A stretch of 64,000 bases of DNA from Buttiauxella brennerae ATCC 51605 (GTDB taxonomy: Bacteria; Pseudomonadota; Gammaproteobacteria; Enterobacterales; Enterobacteriaceae). The stretch covers positions 16,282 to 80,281 of the forward strand of contig NZ_LXER01000036.1 of assembly GCF_001654925.1 (NCBI RefSeq), in the 5' to 3' direction. The translations under genes and the position numbers were made by a program. The notes beneath the pieces were generated by a model, which searched no databases, had not been told where the DNA came from, and was given only the letters and a program-made list of their open reading frames with translations. The first letter of the stretch is position 1; each line of letters opens with the position of its first letter. This document shows, in pieces, positions 39,971-50,111 of this stretch.

Positions 39971-42232
39971 ATGACGATAAAAAATCACACCCTCGGCTTC
40001 CCTCGTGTCGGCCTGCGTCGCGAACTGAAAAAAGCACAAGAAAGTTACTGGGCGGGCAGCTCCACCCAGGAAGAATTACTGGCGGTAGGCCGCGAACTGC
40101 GTACCCGCCACTGGGACCAACAAAAACAGGCTGGCGTCGAATTGCTGCCCGTGGGCGATTTCGCCTGGTACGACCACGTTCTGACAACAAGCTTGCTACT
40201 TGGCAACGTGCCGGCTCGTCATCAGAACGCGGACGGCAGCGTCGATATCGACACCTTATTCCGCCTGGGCCGTGGCCGGGCACCCACTGGTGAGCCAGCC
40301 GCAGCCGCTGAAATGACCAAATGGTTCAACACTAATTACCACTACATGGTGCCGGAGTTCACTAAAGGCCAGCAGTTCAAACTGACCTGGACACAACTGC
40401 TGGATGAAGTAGATGAAGCACTGGCGCTTGGCCACAACGTGAAACCTGTGCTGCTTGGGCCAGTGACTTACCTGTGGCTTGGCAAAGTGAAAGGTGAGCC
40501 GTTTGACCGCCTGAGCCTGCTGCAAGATATTCTGCCGGTTTACCAGCAGGTGCTGGCGGAACTGGCAAAGCGTGGCATTGAGTGGGTGCAGATCGACGAG
40601 CCTGCTCTGGTGCTGGAGTTACCGCAAGAATGGCTCGATGCGTTCAAACCGGCTTACGACGCGCTGGCTGGTAACGTTAAACTGTTGCTGACCACTTATT
40701 TTGAAGGCGTGACGCCAAACCTGAACACCATTACGGCGCTGCCGGTTCAGGGTCTGCACGTCGATTTCGTCCATGGTAAAGACGATATCAACGCGCTGCA
40801 TCAGCAACTTCCAGCCAACTGGCTGTTATCGGCCGGTGTGATTAATGGCCGTAACGTCTGGCGTGCTGATTTGAGCGAAAAATATCAACAATTGCAGGCG
40901 ATCGTCGGTAAACGTGATCTGTGGGTCGCTTCTTCCTGTTCTCTGCTGCACAGCCCAATCGACCTGAGCGTTGAAACCCGTCTTGATGCTGAAGTTAAGA
41001 GCTGGTTTGCCTTCGCGCTGCAAAAATGTGCCGAACTGTCTTTGCTGACCGAAGCCCTGAAAAGTGGCAACACTGAAAAACTGGCTGAATGGAGTGCGCC
41101 AATTCAGGCTCGTCGCCATTCACAGCGCGTCCATAATGCGGCGGTTGGCAAACGTCTGGCGACCATTACGGCGCAAGACAGCCAGCGCCAGAATGACTAT
41201 ACCGTTCGCGCCGTGGCACAGCGTCAGCGCTTTAATCTGCCAGCGTGGCCGACAACGACCATCGGTTCATTCCCACAAACCACGGAAATCCGTGGCCTGC
41301 GCCTGGAGTTCAAAAAAGGTAACCTGGATGCGAATAACTATCGCACCGGTATCGCCGAACATATCAAACAAGCCGTTGCTGAGCAGGAACGTCTGGAGCT
41401 GGATGTACTGGTGCATGGCGAAGCCGAACGTAACGACATGGTGGAATACTTCGGTGAGCACCTCGACGGTTTCGTGTTTACCCAAAACGGTTGGGTGCAG
41501 AGTTACGGTTCGCGCTGCGTTAAGCCACCGGTTGTCATCGGTGATATCAGTCGCCCGCAAGCCATTACTGTGGAATGGGCGAAGTACGCACAATCCCTGA
41601 CCGACAAACCGGTAAAAGGTATGTTGACCGGCCCGGTGACTATTTTGTGCTGGTCATTCCCGCGCGAAGATGTGAGCCGTGAAACCATCGCCAAACAAAT
41701 CGCCTTAGCGTTGCGTGATGAAGTGGCTGATCTCGAAGCCGCAGGTATCGGCATCATTCAGATCGACGAACCCGCACTGCGCGAAGGTTTACCGCTGCGC
41801 CGTTCCGACTGGCAGGCGTATCTGGAGTGGGGCGTGGAAGCCTTCCGCCTGAATGCCGCCGTGGTGCGTGATGACACGCAGATCCACACGCACATGTGTT
41901 ACTGCGAGTTCAACGACATCATGGACTCCATTGCCGCGCTGGATGCAGACGTGATCACTATCGAAACCTCGCGTTCCGATATGGACCTGCTGGAGTCATT
42001 TAAAGAGTTCGAATACCCGAATGAAATTGGGCCGGGCGTATATGACATTCACTCACCGAACGTGCCGAGCGTGGAATGGATTGAAGCATTGCTGAAGAAA
42101 GCGGCGGAAAGCGTTCCGGCAGAGCGCTTGTGGGTCAACCCGGACTGCGGCCTGAAAACCCGTGGCTGGCCGGAGACTCGCCAGGCACTGGCGAATATGG
42201 TGAAGGCTGCGCAGAATTTGCGTAAGGCATAA
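39971..42232 (+). CDS. metE: Cobalamin-independent methionine synthase MetE
   Basis: MetE transfers a methyl group from 5-methyltetrahydropteroyl-triglutamate to homocysteine. The 753 residues (as in E. coli) form two TIM barrels. The zinc ligands are visible in HTHMCYCEF near residue 640 and in [11 protein letters not shown] near 724, and the Glu in [13 protein letters not shown] near 483. It is repressed by MetJ and activated by MetR through sites in the 121-base gap to metR. Confidence 0.99.
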   Translation: MTIKNHTLGFPRVGLRRELKKAQESYWAGSSTQEELLAVGRELRTRHWDQQKQAGVELLPVGDFAWYDHVLTTSLLLGNVPARHQNADGSVDIDTLFRLGRGRAPTGEPAAAAEMTKWFNTNYHYMVPEFTKGQQFKLTWTQLLDEVDEALALGHNVKPVLLGPVTYLWLGKVKGEPFDRLSLLQDILPVYQQVLAELAKRGIEWVQIDEPALVLELPQEWLDAFKPAYDALAGNVKLLLTTYFEGVTPNLNTITALPVQGLHVDFVHGKDDINALHQQLPANWLLSAGVINGRNVWRADLSEKYQQLQAIVGKRDLWVASSCSLLHSPIDLSVETRLDAEVKSWFAFALQKCAELSLLTEALKSGNTEKLAEWSAPIQARRHSQRVHNAAVGKRLATITAQDSQRQNDYTVRAVAQRQRFNLPAWPTTTIGSFPQTTEIRGLRLEFKKGNLDANNYRTGIAEHIKQAVAEQERLELDVLVHGEAERNDMVEYFGEHLDGFVFTQNGWVQSYGSRCVKPPVVIGDISRPQAITVEWAKYAQSLTDKPVKGMLTGPVTILCWSFPREDVSRETIAKQIALALRDEVADLEAAGIGIIQIDEPALREGLPLRRSDWQAYLEWGVEAFRLNAAVVRDDTQIHTHMCYCEFNDIMDSIAALDADVITIETSRSDMDLLESFKEFEYPNEIGPGVYDIHSPNVPSVEWIEALLKKAAESVPAERLWVNPDCGLKTRGWPETRQALANMVKAAQNLRKA

Positions 42233-42240
42233 TTGAATCA

Positions 42241-42267
42241 AGGCCACCTTCGTTAGGTGGCTCTTTT
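42241..42267 (+). terminator. Intrinsic terminator of metE
   Basis: GCCACC (42243-42248) pairs with GGTGGC (42256-42261) around a 7-base loop and is followed by TCTTTT. It ends metE just before the convergent toxin gene. Confidence 0.85.
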
Positions 42268-42604
42268 ACAATCCACCTATTAAGGCCTTCGCTTTTGCTC
42301 TAACCTCAGCCAGCACTAAGCCTGGCACAGAACCTTTCTTTTTAGCATTGCGCTTTCGCCAGTCCAGACTTTTCACCTGATCGGCAAGTACCGCACCTTC
42401 CGGGCAGCCTGGAACCACAACTTCAAAGGGATAACCTTTTATTTTTGTGGTCATGGGACAACACAACATGAGGTTTGTGCGTTCGTTATATGTCAAAGGG
42501 CTAAGTACAACAGCGGGCCGATGCCCTGCTTGTTCATGGCCCGCCTGAGGCTCAAAATCAAGCCACACAATATCACCTGTGTCAGGAACGTAATTTTTTG
42601 CCAT
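42266..42604 (-). CDS. mazF: MazF-type endoribonuclease toxin
   Basis: The 112-residue protein is a MazF/PemK toxin: YVPDTGDIVWLDFEPQ at the start, EQAGHRPAVVLSP near residue 25 (with the catalytic Arg), PMTTKIKGYPFEV near 52 (with the catalytic Thr) and VLADQVKSLDW. MazF cleaves mRNA at short motifs, ACA in the E. coli enzyme. The ATG at 42604 shares a base with the antitoxin stop (TGATG), so translation is coupled. E. coli K-12 has no such module between metE and the dienelactone hydrolase gene. Confidence 0.93.
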   Translation of the reverse strand: MAKNYVPDTGDIVWLDFEPQAGHEQAGHRPAVVLSPLTYNERTNLMLCCPMTTKIKGYPFEVVVPGCPEGAVLADQVKSLDWRKRNAKKKGSVPGLVLAEVRAKAKALIGGL

Positions 42605-42849
42605 CAAAGCGCTTCCTTGCCAATCGGTTCGCCAAAAGAGACTTCCTGGTGAATATTTTCATCTGTAATGCCTGAAAGAAGGGCATCAAGGGAATATTCT
42701 TTCGTCCGTACTGGAACGATCACAATCCGGCCCTCTTCAACAGTAATATCAACGGTATCGTCCACACTCAATGAAGCTGCCTCCATTATCGCAACCGGAA
42801 GTCTGACAGAAGGGCTGTTGCCCCATTTTTTAATGACAACCTGTGGCAT
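42604..42849 (-). CDS. mazE: MazE-type antitoxin
   Basis: This 81-residue AbrB/SpoVT-fold antitoxin has KKWGNSPSVRLP near residue 7, which forms the DNA-binding swapped hairpin, and an acidic C-terminus (GEPIGKEAL) that wraps the toxin. It neutralises the adjacent MazF and represses the operon promoter. Operator-like repeats lie directly upstream at 42866-42922. Confidence 0.93.
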   Translation of the reverse strand: MPQVVIKKWGNSPSVRLPVAIMEAASLSVDDTVDITVEEGRIVIVPVRTKEYSLDALLSGITDENIHQEVSFGEPIGKEAL

Positions 42850-42865
42850 AGTCTTAATCCTGTAC

Positions 42866-42922
42866 GTATCAACAATGAAGATACAGTATCATGATGAACT
42901 GCTGTGTCAACTTTGTTGATAC
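42866..42922 (-). promoter_or_regulatory. Operator-like repeats upstream of mazEF
   Basis: GTATCAACA (42866-42874) and TGTTGATAC (42914-42922) form a perfect 9-bp inverted repeat 39 bases apart. The 11-base palindrome GATACAGTATC (42880-42890) lies between them. The block starts 16 bases before the mazE start. AbrB-type antitoxins bind such palindromic promoters, so this is the probable autoregulatory operator. Confidence 0.65.
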
Positions 42923-43191
42923 ATGTGTCTGTGGTACCCTTTCAGATGCCCGGATCGACTGAATGCTCGCCATTTAGACAGGGTATGTCAACAATGAAGC
43001 GGTATGTTTTCTGGTCAATGTTTTACTATTCGAGGGGACTCGCAAAGCAGTGAAAATGATGCTTAAAGTTGCAATAAAATACGTCCTCCCTGCTTCGAGA
43101 AAAGGCGTTTCACAACTCAGTGGATGCTCGAGTCAGTCTCATCACTTATTATTTTTGTAGATTTGCCCCAGCAACTGCCAGGGCAAATTTA
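42923..43191. other. Gene-free stretch between the mazEF promoter and dlhH
   Basis: I see no supported gene here. The 12-mer TCAACAATGAAG at 42988-42999 repeats exactly the one at 42869-42880 in the mazEF operator. An inverted repeat, ATTTGCCC (43161-43168) and GGGCAAAT (43181-43188), lies next to the dlhH stop and could form a weak 3' hairpin for that leftward gene. It lacks a T run. Confidence 0.5.
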
Positions 43192-44019
43192 CTACTTTTG
43201 CGCACCATACCGTTCAAACCACGTCAGCATCCGTTGCCAGCCATCTTTTGCTGATTCTTCATGATAGCTCGGGCGGTAGTCCGCATTAAAAGCATGGCCC
43301 GCTTCCGGGTAGACGATAATTTCTGCGTTAGCATTTGCGGCACGTAACGCGTGGCGCATGGTTTCTACGGTATCCTGCGGAATTCCCGTATCTTGCCCGC
43401 CATAAAGCCCAAGCACGGGCGCATTCAAATTGATTGCGACGTCGACCGGGTGGTGTGGTGAATTCAGCGATTTTTCCCCAACCAATTTGCCATACCAGGC
43501 CACAGCTGCTTTCAGTTGCGGATTATGAGCGGCATATAGCCATGTAATGCGTCCACCCCAGCAAAAACCAGTGACCATCAGGCGATGGGCATCACCACCG
43601 TTTCTGGCCGCCCAGTTTGCAACATGGTCCAGGTCGGCAAGAACCTGCGCGTCGGGGACTTTGGACACCAGACCGCTGAACAGGGTCGGGATATCTGCAT
43701 AATCATTCGGATCGCCCTGACGGAAGTAGAGCTCTGGCGCGATGGCGAGATAGCCTTCGAGCGCCAGGCGGCGACAAACATCACGAATGTGTTCATGCAC
43801 ACCGAAAATTTCCTGCACCACGATGACAATCGGCAGTGGGCCTTCAGCCCCTTTTGGTCTGGCATGGAACGCAGGCATGTTTTCGCCCTGCGTGGGAATA
43901 GATGTCTCTCCCGAGAGAATCTCTTCATCGGAGGTATGCAATACTGTTGAAGCAAGTGGAGCTGCCGCTGGCGCAAAATGTCCGCCCGGCGATTTATCTA
44001 CTGTATTTTCTTCTTTCAT
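43192..44019 (-). CDS. dlhH: Dienelactone hydrolase family protein
   Basis: This 275-residue alpha/beta hydrolase (YsgA in E. coli) has VVQEIFGVHEHI near residue 78, a Cys-nucleophile elbow GFCWGG near 152, the acid in GLYGGQDTGIP near 205 and His in EAGHAFN near 240. The physiological substrate is unknown. I chose ATG 44019 because AAGGAG lies 7 bases upstream. Codons further upstream run into repeat-like sequence. It is divergent from udp. Confidence 0.92.
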   Translation of the reverse strand: MKEENTVDKSPGGHFAPAAAPLASTVLHTSDEEILSGETSIPTQGENMPAFHARPKGAEGPLPIVIVVQEIFGVHEHIRDVCRRLALEGYLAIAPELYFRQGDPNDYADIPTLFSGLVSKVPDAQVLADLDHVANWAARNGGDAHRLMVTGFCWGGRITWLYAAHNPQLKAAVAWYGKLVGEKSLNSPHHPVDVAINLNAPVLGLYGGQDTGIPQDTVETMRHALRAANANAEIIVYPEAGHAFNADYRPSYHEESAKDGWQRMLTWFERYGAQK

Positions 44020-44067
44020 TGGCATTCTCCTTACCAGAATTAGCGCAGTGCGATAACTATAGCTTTT

Positions 44068-44101
44068 CCCCGTCATTCTTCGAGCCGCAGGGCTGTTCGC
44101 T
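44068..44101 (+). repeat. ERIC remnant (left end only)
   Basis: CCCGTCATTCTTCGAGCCGC and the following bases match the left end of the intact ERIC copy near position 34682 at 29 of 33 positions. The rest of the element is absent. It lies between dlhH and the udp promoter sites. Confidence 0.65.
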
Positions 44102-44134
44102 ATGTCTGATAAAAGAATAGTCAGGAAATTTAAT

Positions 44135-44150
44135 TGTGATGTTCATCACC
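44135..44150 (+). promoter_or_regulatory. Upstream CRP-like site of udp
   Basis: TGTGA-N6-TCACC matches the CRP consensus at nine of ten defined positions. E. coli udp is controlled by tandem CRP sites with CytR between them, and this arrangement is kept here. Confidence 0.8.
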
Positions 44151-44186
44151 AATGAGATTGAAAGTAATGTAATTTGTTTCATTCAT

Positions 44187-44202
44187 AGTGAAATGCGTCA
44201 CG
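44187..44202 (+). promoter_or_regulatory. Downstream CRP-like site of udp
   Basis: AGTGA-N6-TCACG is centred 52 bases after the upstream CRP site and about 80 bases before the udp ATG. The two sites would bracket a CytR site, as in E. coli. Confidence 0.7.
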
Positions 44203-44275
44203 AAATTCTTCGTGGGGGTTCTGTAAAGTACCTCCAGAGCAACACAAGCTAACCTATTCAATGCAGGAGTCTGTT

Positions 44276-45037
44276 ATGTCCAAGTCTGATGTTTTTCACC
44301 TCGGCCTCACTAAAAGTGATCTGCAAGGGGCAACACTTGCCATCGTCCCGGGCGATCCTGAGCGAGTTGAAAAAATCGCTGTGCTGATGGACAAGCCGGT
44401 TAAATTGGCTTCCCACCGTGAATTTACTACCTGGCGTGCTGAGTTAGATGGCAAGCCGGTTATCGTGTGTTCGACCGGTATTGGTGGCCCGTCTACCTCT
44501 ATCGCTGTGGAAGAATTGGCGCAGTTGGGTATTCGTACTTTCCTGCGTATCGGGACTACCGGTGCAATTCAGCCGCATATCAATGTCGGTGACGTTCTGG
44601 TGACCACCGCATCTGTGCGCCTTGATGGTGCCAGCCTGCATTTTGCACCAATGGAATACCCGGCAGTGGCCGATTTTGCGTGTACTACCGCACTGGTTGA
44701 AGCGGCGAAATCTATCGGCGCAACGACTCACATTGGTGTGACGGCGTCTTCTGATACCTTCTATCCTGGCCAGGAACGTTACGACACCTTCTCAGGTCGT
44801 GTAGTGAATCGCTACAAAGGCTCTATGGAAGAGTGGCAGCAGATGGGCGTGATGAACTACGAGATGGAATCAGCAACACTTCTGACCATGTGTGCAAGCC
44901 AGGGCCTGCGTGCGGGTATGGTTGCGGGTGTGATTGTGAACCGTACTCAGCAAGAGATCCCGAACGCTGAGACGATGAAGAAAACGGAAAGCCATGCGGT
45001 GAAAATCGTCGTGGAAGCAGCTCGTCGCCTGATCTAG
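44276..45037 (+). CDS. udp: Uridine phosphorylase
   Basis: Udp splits uridine with phosphate to uracil and ribose-1-phosphate for pyrimidine salvage. The 253 residues match E. coli Udp and the PNP/UDP phosphorylase family: [12 protein letters not shown] near 23, [16 protein letters not shown] near 67, GTTGAIQP near 92 and [13 protein letters not shown] near 190. I chose ATG 44276 after CAGGAG. Regulation is probably by CRP and CytR. Confidence 0.98.
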   Translation: MSKSDVFHLGLTKSDLQGATLAIVPGDPERVEKIAVLMDKPVKLASHREFTTWRAELDGKPVIVCSTGIGGPSTSIAVEELAQLGIRTFLRIGTTGAIQPHINVGDVLVTTASVRLDGASLHFAPMEYPAVADFACTTALVEAAKSIGATTHIGVTASSDTFYPGQERYDTFSGRVVNRYKGSMEEWQQMGVMNYEMESATLLTMCASQGLRAGMVAGVIVNRTQQEIPNAETMKKTESHAVKIVVEAARRLI

Positions 45038-45044
45038 TCCCCCA

Positions 45045-45071
45045 AAGCCGGTGCAAGCCGGCTTAATTTTT
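45045..45071 (+). terminator. Intrinsic terminator of udp
   Basis: AAGCCGG (45045-45051) pairs with CCGGCTT (45058-45064), followed by AATTTTT. It lies 7 bases after the udp stop. Confidence 0.8.
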
Positions 45072-45171
45072 ACGCTTTGCGTAACGTCTCGCAGTAAACT
45101 CCTTTTCATCTGGACATTTATACAGCACAATTTTATTTTGCTGATGTTTAGCATGGCTTGTGGGAGTGACT

Positions 45172-46605
45172 GTGGATATTTCTATTTTATTCGGGCTCGG
45201 GATTGCGCTAGTTGGGGTTCTGACTGGTTGGTTGCTGGCAAGTTTGCGGGCGGCTGGGCGGCAATCCGCATTGCATGAAGAACAACGAGAAATCTACGGC
45301 GAATTGACTGCTGCACGGCAGGAGTTACAGCAAAACCAGCACTGGAAAGAAGAATGCGAGCAACTTAACCGTGAGCTGCGCACTCAGCTTGAAATTAACA
45401 GTGCCCAGGAAGCCGATATCCGCGAACTCTCCACACTTCTGGAACAAACCCGTCTTAATGCTGATGACAAACATCGCCAGATGCTCAACAGCGAACAGCG
45501 CCTGAGTGAACAGTTTGAAAACCTCGCCAATCGCATCTTTGAAAACAGCGGCCGTAAAGTTGAAGAGCAAAACCGCCAAAGTTTGAATGGCTTGCTCTCG
45601 CCACTGCGCGAACAACTGGATGGTTTCCGCCGCCAGGTTCAGGAAAGCTTTGGCCAGGAAGCTCGCGAACGCCACACGCTAACCCACGAAATTCGTAACC
45701 TTCAGCAGCTGAACGCGCAAATGGCGCAAGAGGCGCTTAATCTCACCAAAGCCCTGAAAGGGGATAATAAAACCCAGGGTAACTGGGGTGAGGTTGTGTT
45801 GACGCGGGTGCTGGAGGCGTCTGGCTTACGCGAAGGGTATGAATATGAAACTCAGATAAACATTCAGCTAGAAAATAATAGCCGTATGCAGCCGGATGTC
45901 ATCGTGCGTTTGCCGCAGGGCAAAGATGTGGTTATCGACGCCAAAATGACGCTGGTGGCCTATGAGCGTTACTACAACGGTGACGACGACGTAACTCGTG
46001 AAATCGCCCTCAACGAGCATATTGCAGCGGTGCGTAACCACATTCGCATGCTGGGCCGTAAAGACTATCAGCAGTTGCCTGGGCTGAGGTCGCTGGATTA
46101 TGTGCTGATGTTTATCCCGGTTGAGCCGGCATTTTTACTGGCAATCGACCGCCAGCCTGAATTGATCAGCGAAGCGCTCAGAAATAACATTATGCTCGTT
46201 AGCCCAACCACGTTATTGGTGGCATTAAGAACGGTTGCCAATTTGTGGCGTTATGAGCACCAGAGCCGGAATGCGCAACAAATTGCCGAACGTGCCAGCC
46301 GACTCTATGACAAAATGCGCCTCTTTGTTGATGACATGTCGGCGATTGGCCAAAGTCTGGATAAAGCCCAGGACAATTACCGCCAGGCGATGAAAAAACT
46401 CTCTTCCGGGCGCGGCAATATTCTCATTCAGGCGGATGCATTTCGTGGTCTGGGCGTTGAGGTTAAACGTGAGATTAATCCAGATTTGGTCGAGCAGGCC
46501 AGACTTGAAGAAGACGATCAAACCGATCGCCATGAGCATGAAAACGACGAAGAAAAGAACACAGACAACAGTTTAGAGAACCGACGTATCGTTGGTGAGC
46601 GTTAA
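45172..46605 (+). CDS. rmuC: DNA recombination protein RmuC
   Basis: RmuC limits inversions at short inverted repeats. It has an N-terminal membrane segment (about residues 2-22), a long coiled coil (about 30-190) and a PD-(D/E)XK nuclease-like core with VVIDAKMTLVAYERY near 250. Three in-frame GTG codons are available. I chose 45172 because GGGAG lies 5 bases upstream, giving 477 residues (475 in E. coli). The acidic C-terminal tail differs from E. coli. Confidence 0.94.
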   Translation: MDISILFGLGIALVGVLTGWLLASLRAAGRQSALHEEQREIYGELTAARQELQQNQHWKEECEQLNRELRTQLEINSAQEADIRELSTLLEQTRLNADDKHRQMLNSEQRLSEQFENLANRIFENSGRKVEEQNRQSLNGLLSPLREQLDGFRRQVQESFGQEARERHTLTHEIRNLQQLNAQMAQEALNLTKALKGDNKTQGNWGEVVLTRVLEASGLREGYEYETQINIQLENNSRMQPDVIVRLPQGKDVVIDAKMTLVAYERYYNGDDDVTREIALNEHIAAVRNHIRMLGRKDYQQLPGLRSLDYVLMFIPVEPAFLLAIDRQPELISEALRNNIMLVSPTTLLVALRTVANLWRYEHQSRNAQQIAERASRLYDKMRLFVDDMSAIGQSLDKAQDNYRQAMKKLSSGRGNILIQADAFRGLGVEVKREINPDLVEQARLEEDDQTDRHEHENDEEKNTDNSLENRRIVGER

Positions 46606-46696
46606 GCTCAGGTTAATCCCGCGAGCTTGAAGCATAGGGCTTTAGGGCTCATTCTGTTACACTTCACAAACATTTTTTGGACAAGCAGGCATTGAG

Positions 46697-47452
46697 ATGG
46701 TTGAAGAATCCCAGGAAACAACACACTTTGGCTTCCGGACAGTAGCGAAGGAGCAAAAGGCCGATATGGTGGCTCATGTGTTCCACTCTGTAGCCGCAAA
46801 ATACGACGTAATGAATGACCTGATGTCATTCGGCATCCATCGTTTATGGAAGCGCTTCACCATTGATTGCAGTGGTGTCCGTCGTGGTCAGCGCGTACTG
46901 GACTTAGCAGGCGGAACCGGCGATTTAACCGCTAAGTTCTCCCGTCTGGTAGGCGAAACGGGCGAAGTGGTTCTGGCTGATATCAATGACTCAATGCTGA
47001 AAATGGGGCGCGAAAAACTGCGCAACATCGGCGTGATTGGCAACGTGAACTATGTTCAGGCTAACGCTGAAGCACTGCCATTCCCGGACAACTTCTTTGA
47101 CTGCATCACCATCTCTTTTGGCCTGCGAAATGTGACAGACAAAGAGAAAGCGCTGCGTTCAATGTATCGCGTATTAAAGCCGGGTGGCCGCCTGTTGGTT
47201 CTTGAGTTCTCTAAACCGATTATCGAGCCGCTGAGCAAAGCTTACGATGCTTACTCCTTCCACATTTTGCCGCGTATTGGTGAACTTGTTGCGCAGGATG
47301 CGGAAAGCTACCGTTATCTGGCTGAATCTATTCGTATGCATCCAGACCAGGATACGTTGAAAGCAATGATGGAAGATGCGGGCTTTGAAAACACGACCTA
47401 TTTCAACCTGACCGCTGGCGTTGTTGCTCTGCACCGTGGCTATAAATTCTGA
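46697..47452 (+). CDS. ubiE: Ubiquinone/menaquinone C-methyltransferase UbiE
   Basis: UbiE methylates demethylmenaquinone and the C-2 position of the ubiquinone precursor. The 251 residues match E. coli. Motifs are [17 protein letters not shown] near residue 28, the SAM loop [12 protein letters not shown] near 69, and [17 protein letters not shown] near 158. It leads the ubiE-ubiJ-ubiB gene set. Confidence 0.98.
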   Translation: MVEESQETTHFGFRTVAKEQKADMVAHVFHSVAAKYDVMNDLMSFGIHRLWKRFTIDCSGVRRGQRVLDLAGGTGDLTAKFSRLVGETGEVVLADINDSMLKMGREKLRNIGVIGNVNYVQANAEALPFPDNFFDCITISFGLRNVTDKEKALRSMYRVLKPGGRLLVLEFSKPIIEPLSKAYDAYSFHILPRIGELVAQDAESYRYLAESIRMHPDQDTLKAMMEDAGFENTTYFNLTAGVVALHRGYKF

Positions 47453-47465
47453 CAGGGAACTCGTG

Positions 47466-48071
47466 ATGCCTTTTACACCGCTAATGACTGCTGGGATTGA
47501 AAGTATCCTCAATACGTTCCTCTGGTGTGATCGTGGCCTGAAATCAGCGCGTCAGCGCCTGGTGGGTAAGGTGTTACGTGTTGAGCTCAAAGAGTTCTCA
47601 TCACCTATCGTTTTGGTCTTTAGCGAACAACAGCTTGATGTGTTAGCCCAGTGGGAAGGTGAAGCCGACTGTCTGGTGAAAACGGGGCTCAGCACATTAC
47701 CGAAATTGCGTGACCGCCAGCAACTTACGGCGCTCATTCGTAGCAGCGAGCTAGAAGTGCAGGGTGATCTTCAGGTGGTCCAAAATTGGGTTGCTCTGAT
47801 GGACCTTGCAGAGTTTGACCCTGCTGAATTGTTAGCGCCCTATATTGGCGATATCGCTGCCGAAGGCATCAGCAAAGTTATTCGCGGCGGCGGAAAATTG
47901 TTCAGTAAGGGTTTCGCCCGTAACCAACAATACCTGTCAGAAGTGATTACTGAAGAGTGGAAAATGGCTCCAGGATCGCTTGAAGTTGCATGGTTTTCCG
48001 AGGAAACGGCAGCGGTAGAACGTAAGGTTGACGCACTCATCGCGCGACTGGACAAACTGGAGAACAAATGA
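47466..48071 (+). CDS. ubiJ: Ubiquinone biosynthesis accessory factor UbiJ
   Basis: UbiJ has an SCP2 lipid-binding domain in its N-terminal half and a C-terminal coiled coil ([20 protein letters not shown]). With UbiK it supports the late soluble Ubi complex. The 201 residues equal E. coli UbiJ. I chose ATG 47466 ([13 protein letters not shown]), since the longer frame overlaps ubiE. It overlaps ubiB by 4 bases. Confidence 0.95.
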   Translation: MPFTPLMTAGIESILNTFLWCDRGLKSARQRLVGKVLRVELKEFSSPIVLVFSEQQLDVLAQWEGEADCLVKTGLSTLPKLRDRQQLTALIRSSELEVQGDLQVVQNWVALMDLAEFDPAELLAPYIGDIAAEGISKVIRGGGKLFSKGFARNQQYLSEVITEEWKMAPGSLEVAWFSEETAAVERKVDALIARLDKLENK

Positions 48072-49708
48072 CGCCTGGAGAAATTCGTCGCCTCTATTTC
48101 ATCATTCGCACTTTCCTGAGTTACGGCCTGGATGAGCTAATCCCACGAGTTCGCATTACGCTGCCGCTGCGTGTCTGGCGGCGGATGCTTTTCTGGATGC
48201 CAAACCGTCATAAAGAAAAACCTCTCGGTGAGCGTTTGCGCCTTGCGCTACAAGAACTCGGACCGGTGTGGATCAAATTTGGGCAGATGCTCTCGACACG
48301 TCGTGACCTGTTCCCACCACAAATTGCTGACCAACTCGCGATGTTGCAGGATCGCGTAGCCCCCTTTGATGGAGCACTAGCCAAAAAACAAATCGAACAG
48401 GCGATGGGCGGTATTCCTGTCGATTCCTGGTTTGACGATTTTGAAATTACGCCGCTTGCATCTGCTTCCATTGCGCAAGTTCATACCGCTCGCCTGAAAG
48501 AAAATGGCCGTGAAGTGGTTATCAAAGTTATTCGCCCGGACATTTTGCCAATCATCAAAGCGGATATGAAACTCATCTATCGTCTTGCTCGGTGGGTGCC
48601 ACGTTTGATGCCTGATGGCCGCCGTTTACGGCCGCTGGAAGTGGTTCGTGAATATGAAAAGACTCTGATTGATGAGCTGAACCTGCTACGTGAGTCTGCA
48701 AACGCTATTCAGTTACGCCGCAATTTTGAAGGCAGCCCGATGCTGTATGTGCCGGAAGTGTTCTCTGACTATTGCAGCCAGGACATGATGGTTATGGAGC
48801 GTATTTACGGTATTCCCGTTTCTGATATTGCGATGCTTCATAAGCAGGGCACCAACATGAAACTGTTGGCAGAGCGGGGCGTGCAGGTGTTCTTCACCCA
48901 GGTTTTCCGTGACAGCTTCTTCCACGCGGATATGCATCCAGGCAATATTTTCGTCAGCTATGAACACCCTGAAGACCCACAATACATTGGTATCGACTGC
49001 GGTATTGTGGGTTCGCTCAATAAAGAAGATAAGCGCTATCTGGCTGAAAACTTTATCGCTTTCTTTAACCGTGATTACCGCAAAGTCGCTGAACTGCATG
49101 TTGATTCTGGTTGGGTGCCACCGGACACGAACGTTGAAGATTTTGAGTTTGCCATTCGTACCGTTTGTGAACCTATCTTTGAAAAGCCATTAGCGGAAAT
49201 TTCCTTTGGTCACGTGTTGTTGAACCTGTTCAACACTGCGCGTCGCTTTAATATGGAAGTGCAGCCGCAGTTAGTTTTGCTGCAGAAGACGCTACTTTAT
49301 GTCGAAGGGCTTGGAAGACAACTTTATCCACAGCTGGATTTGTGGAAAACCGCCAAACCTTTCCTTGAAGACTGGATTAAAGATCAGGTGGGTATTCCTG
49401 CGCTTATTCGTTCTTTCAAAGAAAAAGCACCGTTCTGGATTGAAAAAATGCCAGAACTGCCGGAACTGATGTACGACAGTTTGCGCCAGGGTAAACAATT
49501 GCAGCACAGCGTTGATAAAATAACGCGTGATTTGCAACGCAACCAGGTGCGCCAGGCGCAATCTCGCTATCTGTTTGGGATTGGTGCTACGCTGATGCTT
49601 AGCGGCACTTTATTATTGATTAATAAGCCAGAATGGGAATTGATGCCTGCCTGGTTAATGGCCGGGGGTATCGTGACCTGGCTGATTGGCTGGCGGCGCT
49701 CAGCCTGA
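48068..49708 (+). CDS. ubiB: Ubiquinone biosynthesis protein UbiB (ABC1/ADCK/UbiB atypical kinase)
   Basis: The 546 residues match E. coli UbiB in length. Family motifs are KxGQ ([13 protein letters not shown] near residue 72), the Ala-rich loop [11 protein letters not shown] near 130 in place of a P-loop, VVIKVIRP with the Lys, the EXD motif and [10 protein letters not shown] near 287. Two C-terminal membrane segments anchor it. It is an ATPase that supports ubiquinone synthesis. It is followed by tatA after 139 bases. Confidence 0.97.
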   Translation: MTPGEIRRLYFIIRTFLSYGLDELIPRVRITLPLRVWRRMLFWMPNRHKEKPLGERLRLALQELGPVWIKFGQMLSTRRDLFPPQIADQLAMLQDRVAPFDGALAKKQIEQAMGGIPVDSWFDDFEITPLASASIAQVHTARLKENGREVVIKVIRPDILPIIKADMKLIYRLARWVPRLMPDGRRLRPLEVVREYEKTLIDELNLLRESANAIQLRRNFEGSPMLYVPEVFSDYCSQDMMVMERIYGIPVSDIAMLHKQGTNMKLLAERGVQVFFTQVFRDSFFHADMHPGNIFVSYEHPEDPQYIGIDCGIVGSLNKEDKRYLAENFIAFFNRDYRKVAELHVDSGWVPPDTNVEDFEFAIRTVCEPIFEKPLAEISFGHVLLNLFNTARRFNMEVQPQLVLLQKTLLYVEGLGRQLYPQLDLWKTAKPFLEDWIKDQVGIPALIRSFKEKAPFWIEKMPELPELMYDSLRQGKQLQHSVDKITRDLQRNQVRQAQSRYLFGIGATLMLSGTLLLINKPEWELMPAWLMAGGIVTWLIGWRRSA

Positions 49709-49847
49709 GTTGTTTTTAATCGTTTTTAGCGGACAACGTGCGGTACAATACAGACCGTTATCTGTACCCAATAGATTTCAGGATGCATGAACATCTGCAA
49801 CTTGAAAGAGGTTGGGTATATTCATCACTGTGATTTGAGGCAACATT

Positions 49848-50108
49848 ATGGGTGGTATCAGTATTTGGCAATTGTTGATCATTGCCGTTATCGTCGTTCT
49901 GCTGTTTGGTACCAAGAAACTGGGTTCTATCGGTTCTGATTTGGGCGCATCCATCAAAGGCTTTAAAAAAGCGATGGGTGACGATGAAGACAAAGAGAAA
50001 GATAAATCCGTTCAGGATGCTGATTTCACCGCGAAAACACTCGCTGATAAGCAGCCTGGCGAAGTGAAGAAAGACGAAGCTAAGAGTAACGATAAAGAGC
50101 AGGTGTAA
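49848..50108 (+). CDS. tatA: Sec-independent translocase subunit TatA
   Basis: TatA polymerises to form the transport site for folded proteins carrying a twin-arginine signal. The 86 residues have one membrane segment (about 2-20), a Gly hinge, the amphipathic helix [20 protein letters not shown] and a charged tail rich in Lys, Asp and Glu. It leads tatABCD. Confidence 0.98.
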   Translation: MGGISIWQLLIIAVIVVLLFGTKKLGSIGSDLGASIKGFKKAMGDDEDKEKDKSVQDADFTAKTLADKQPGEVKKDEAKSNDKEQV

Positions 50109-50111
50109 TCC

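Noticed and set aside
43000..43160. Remnant of a mobile element next to mazEF
   Set aside because: I found no transposase or integrase frame, no tRNA attachment site and no terminal inverted repeats of insertion-sequence type.
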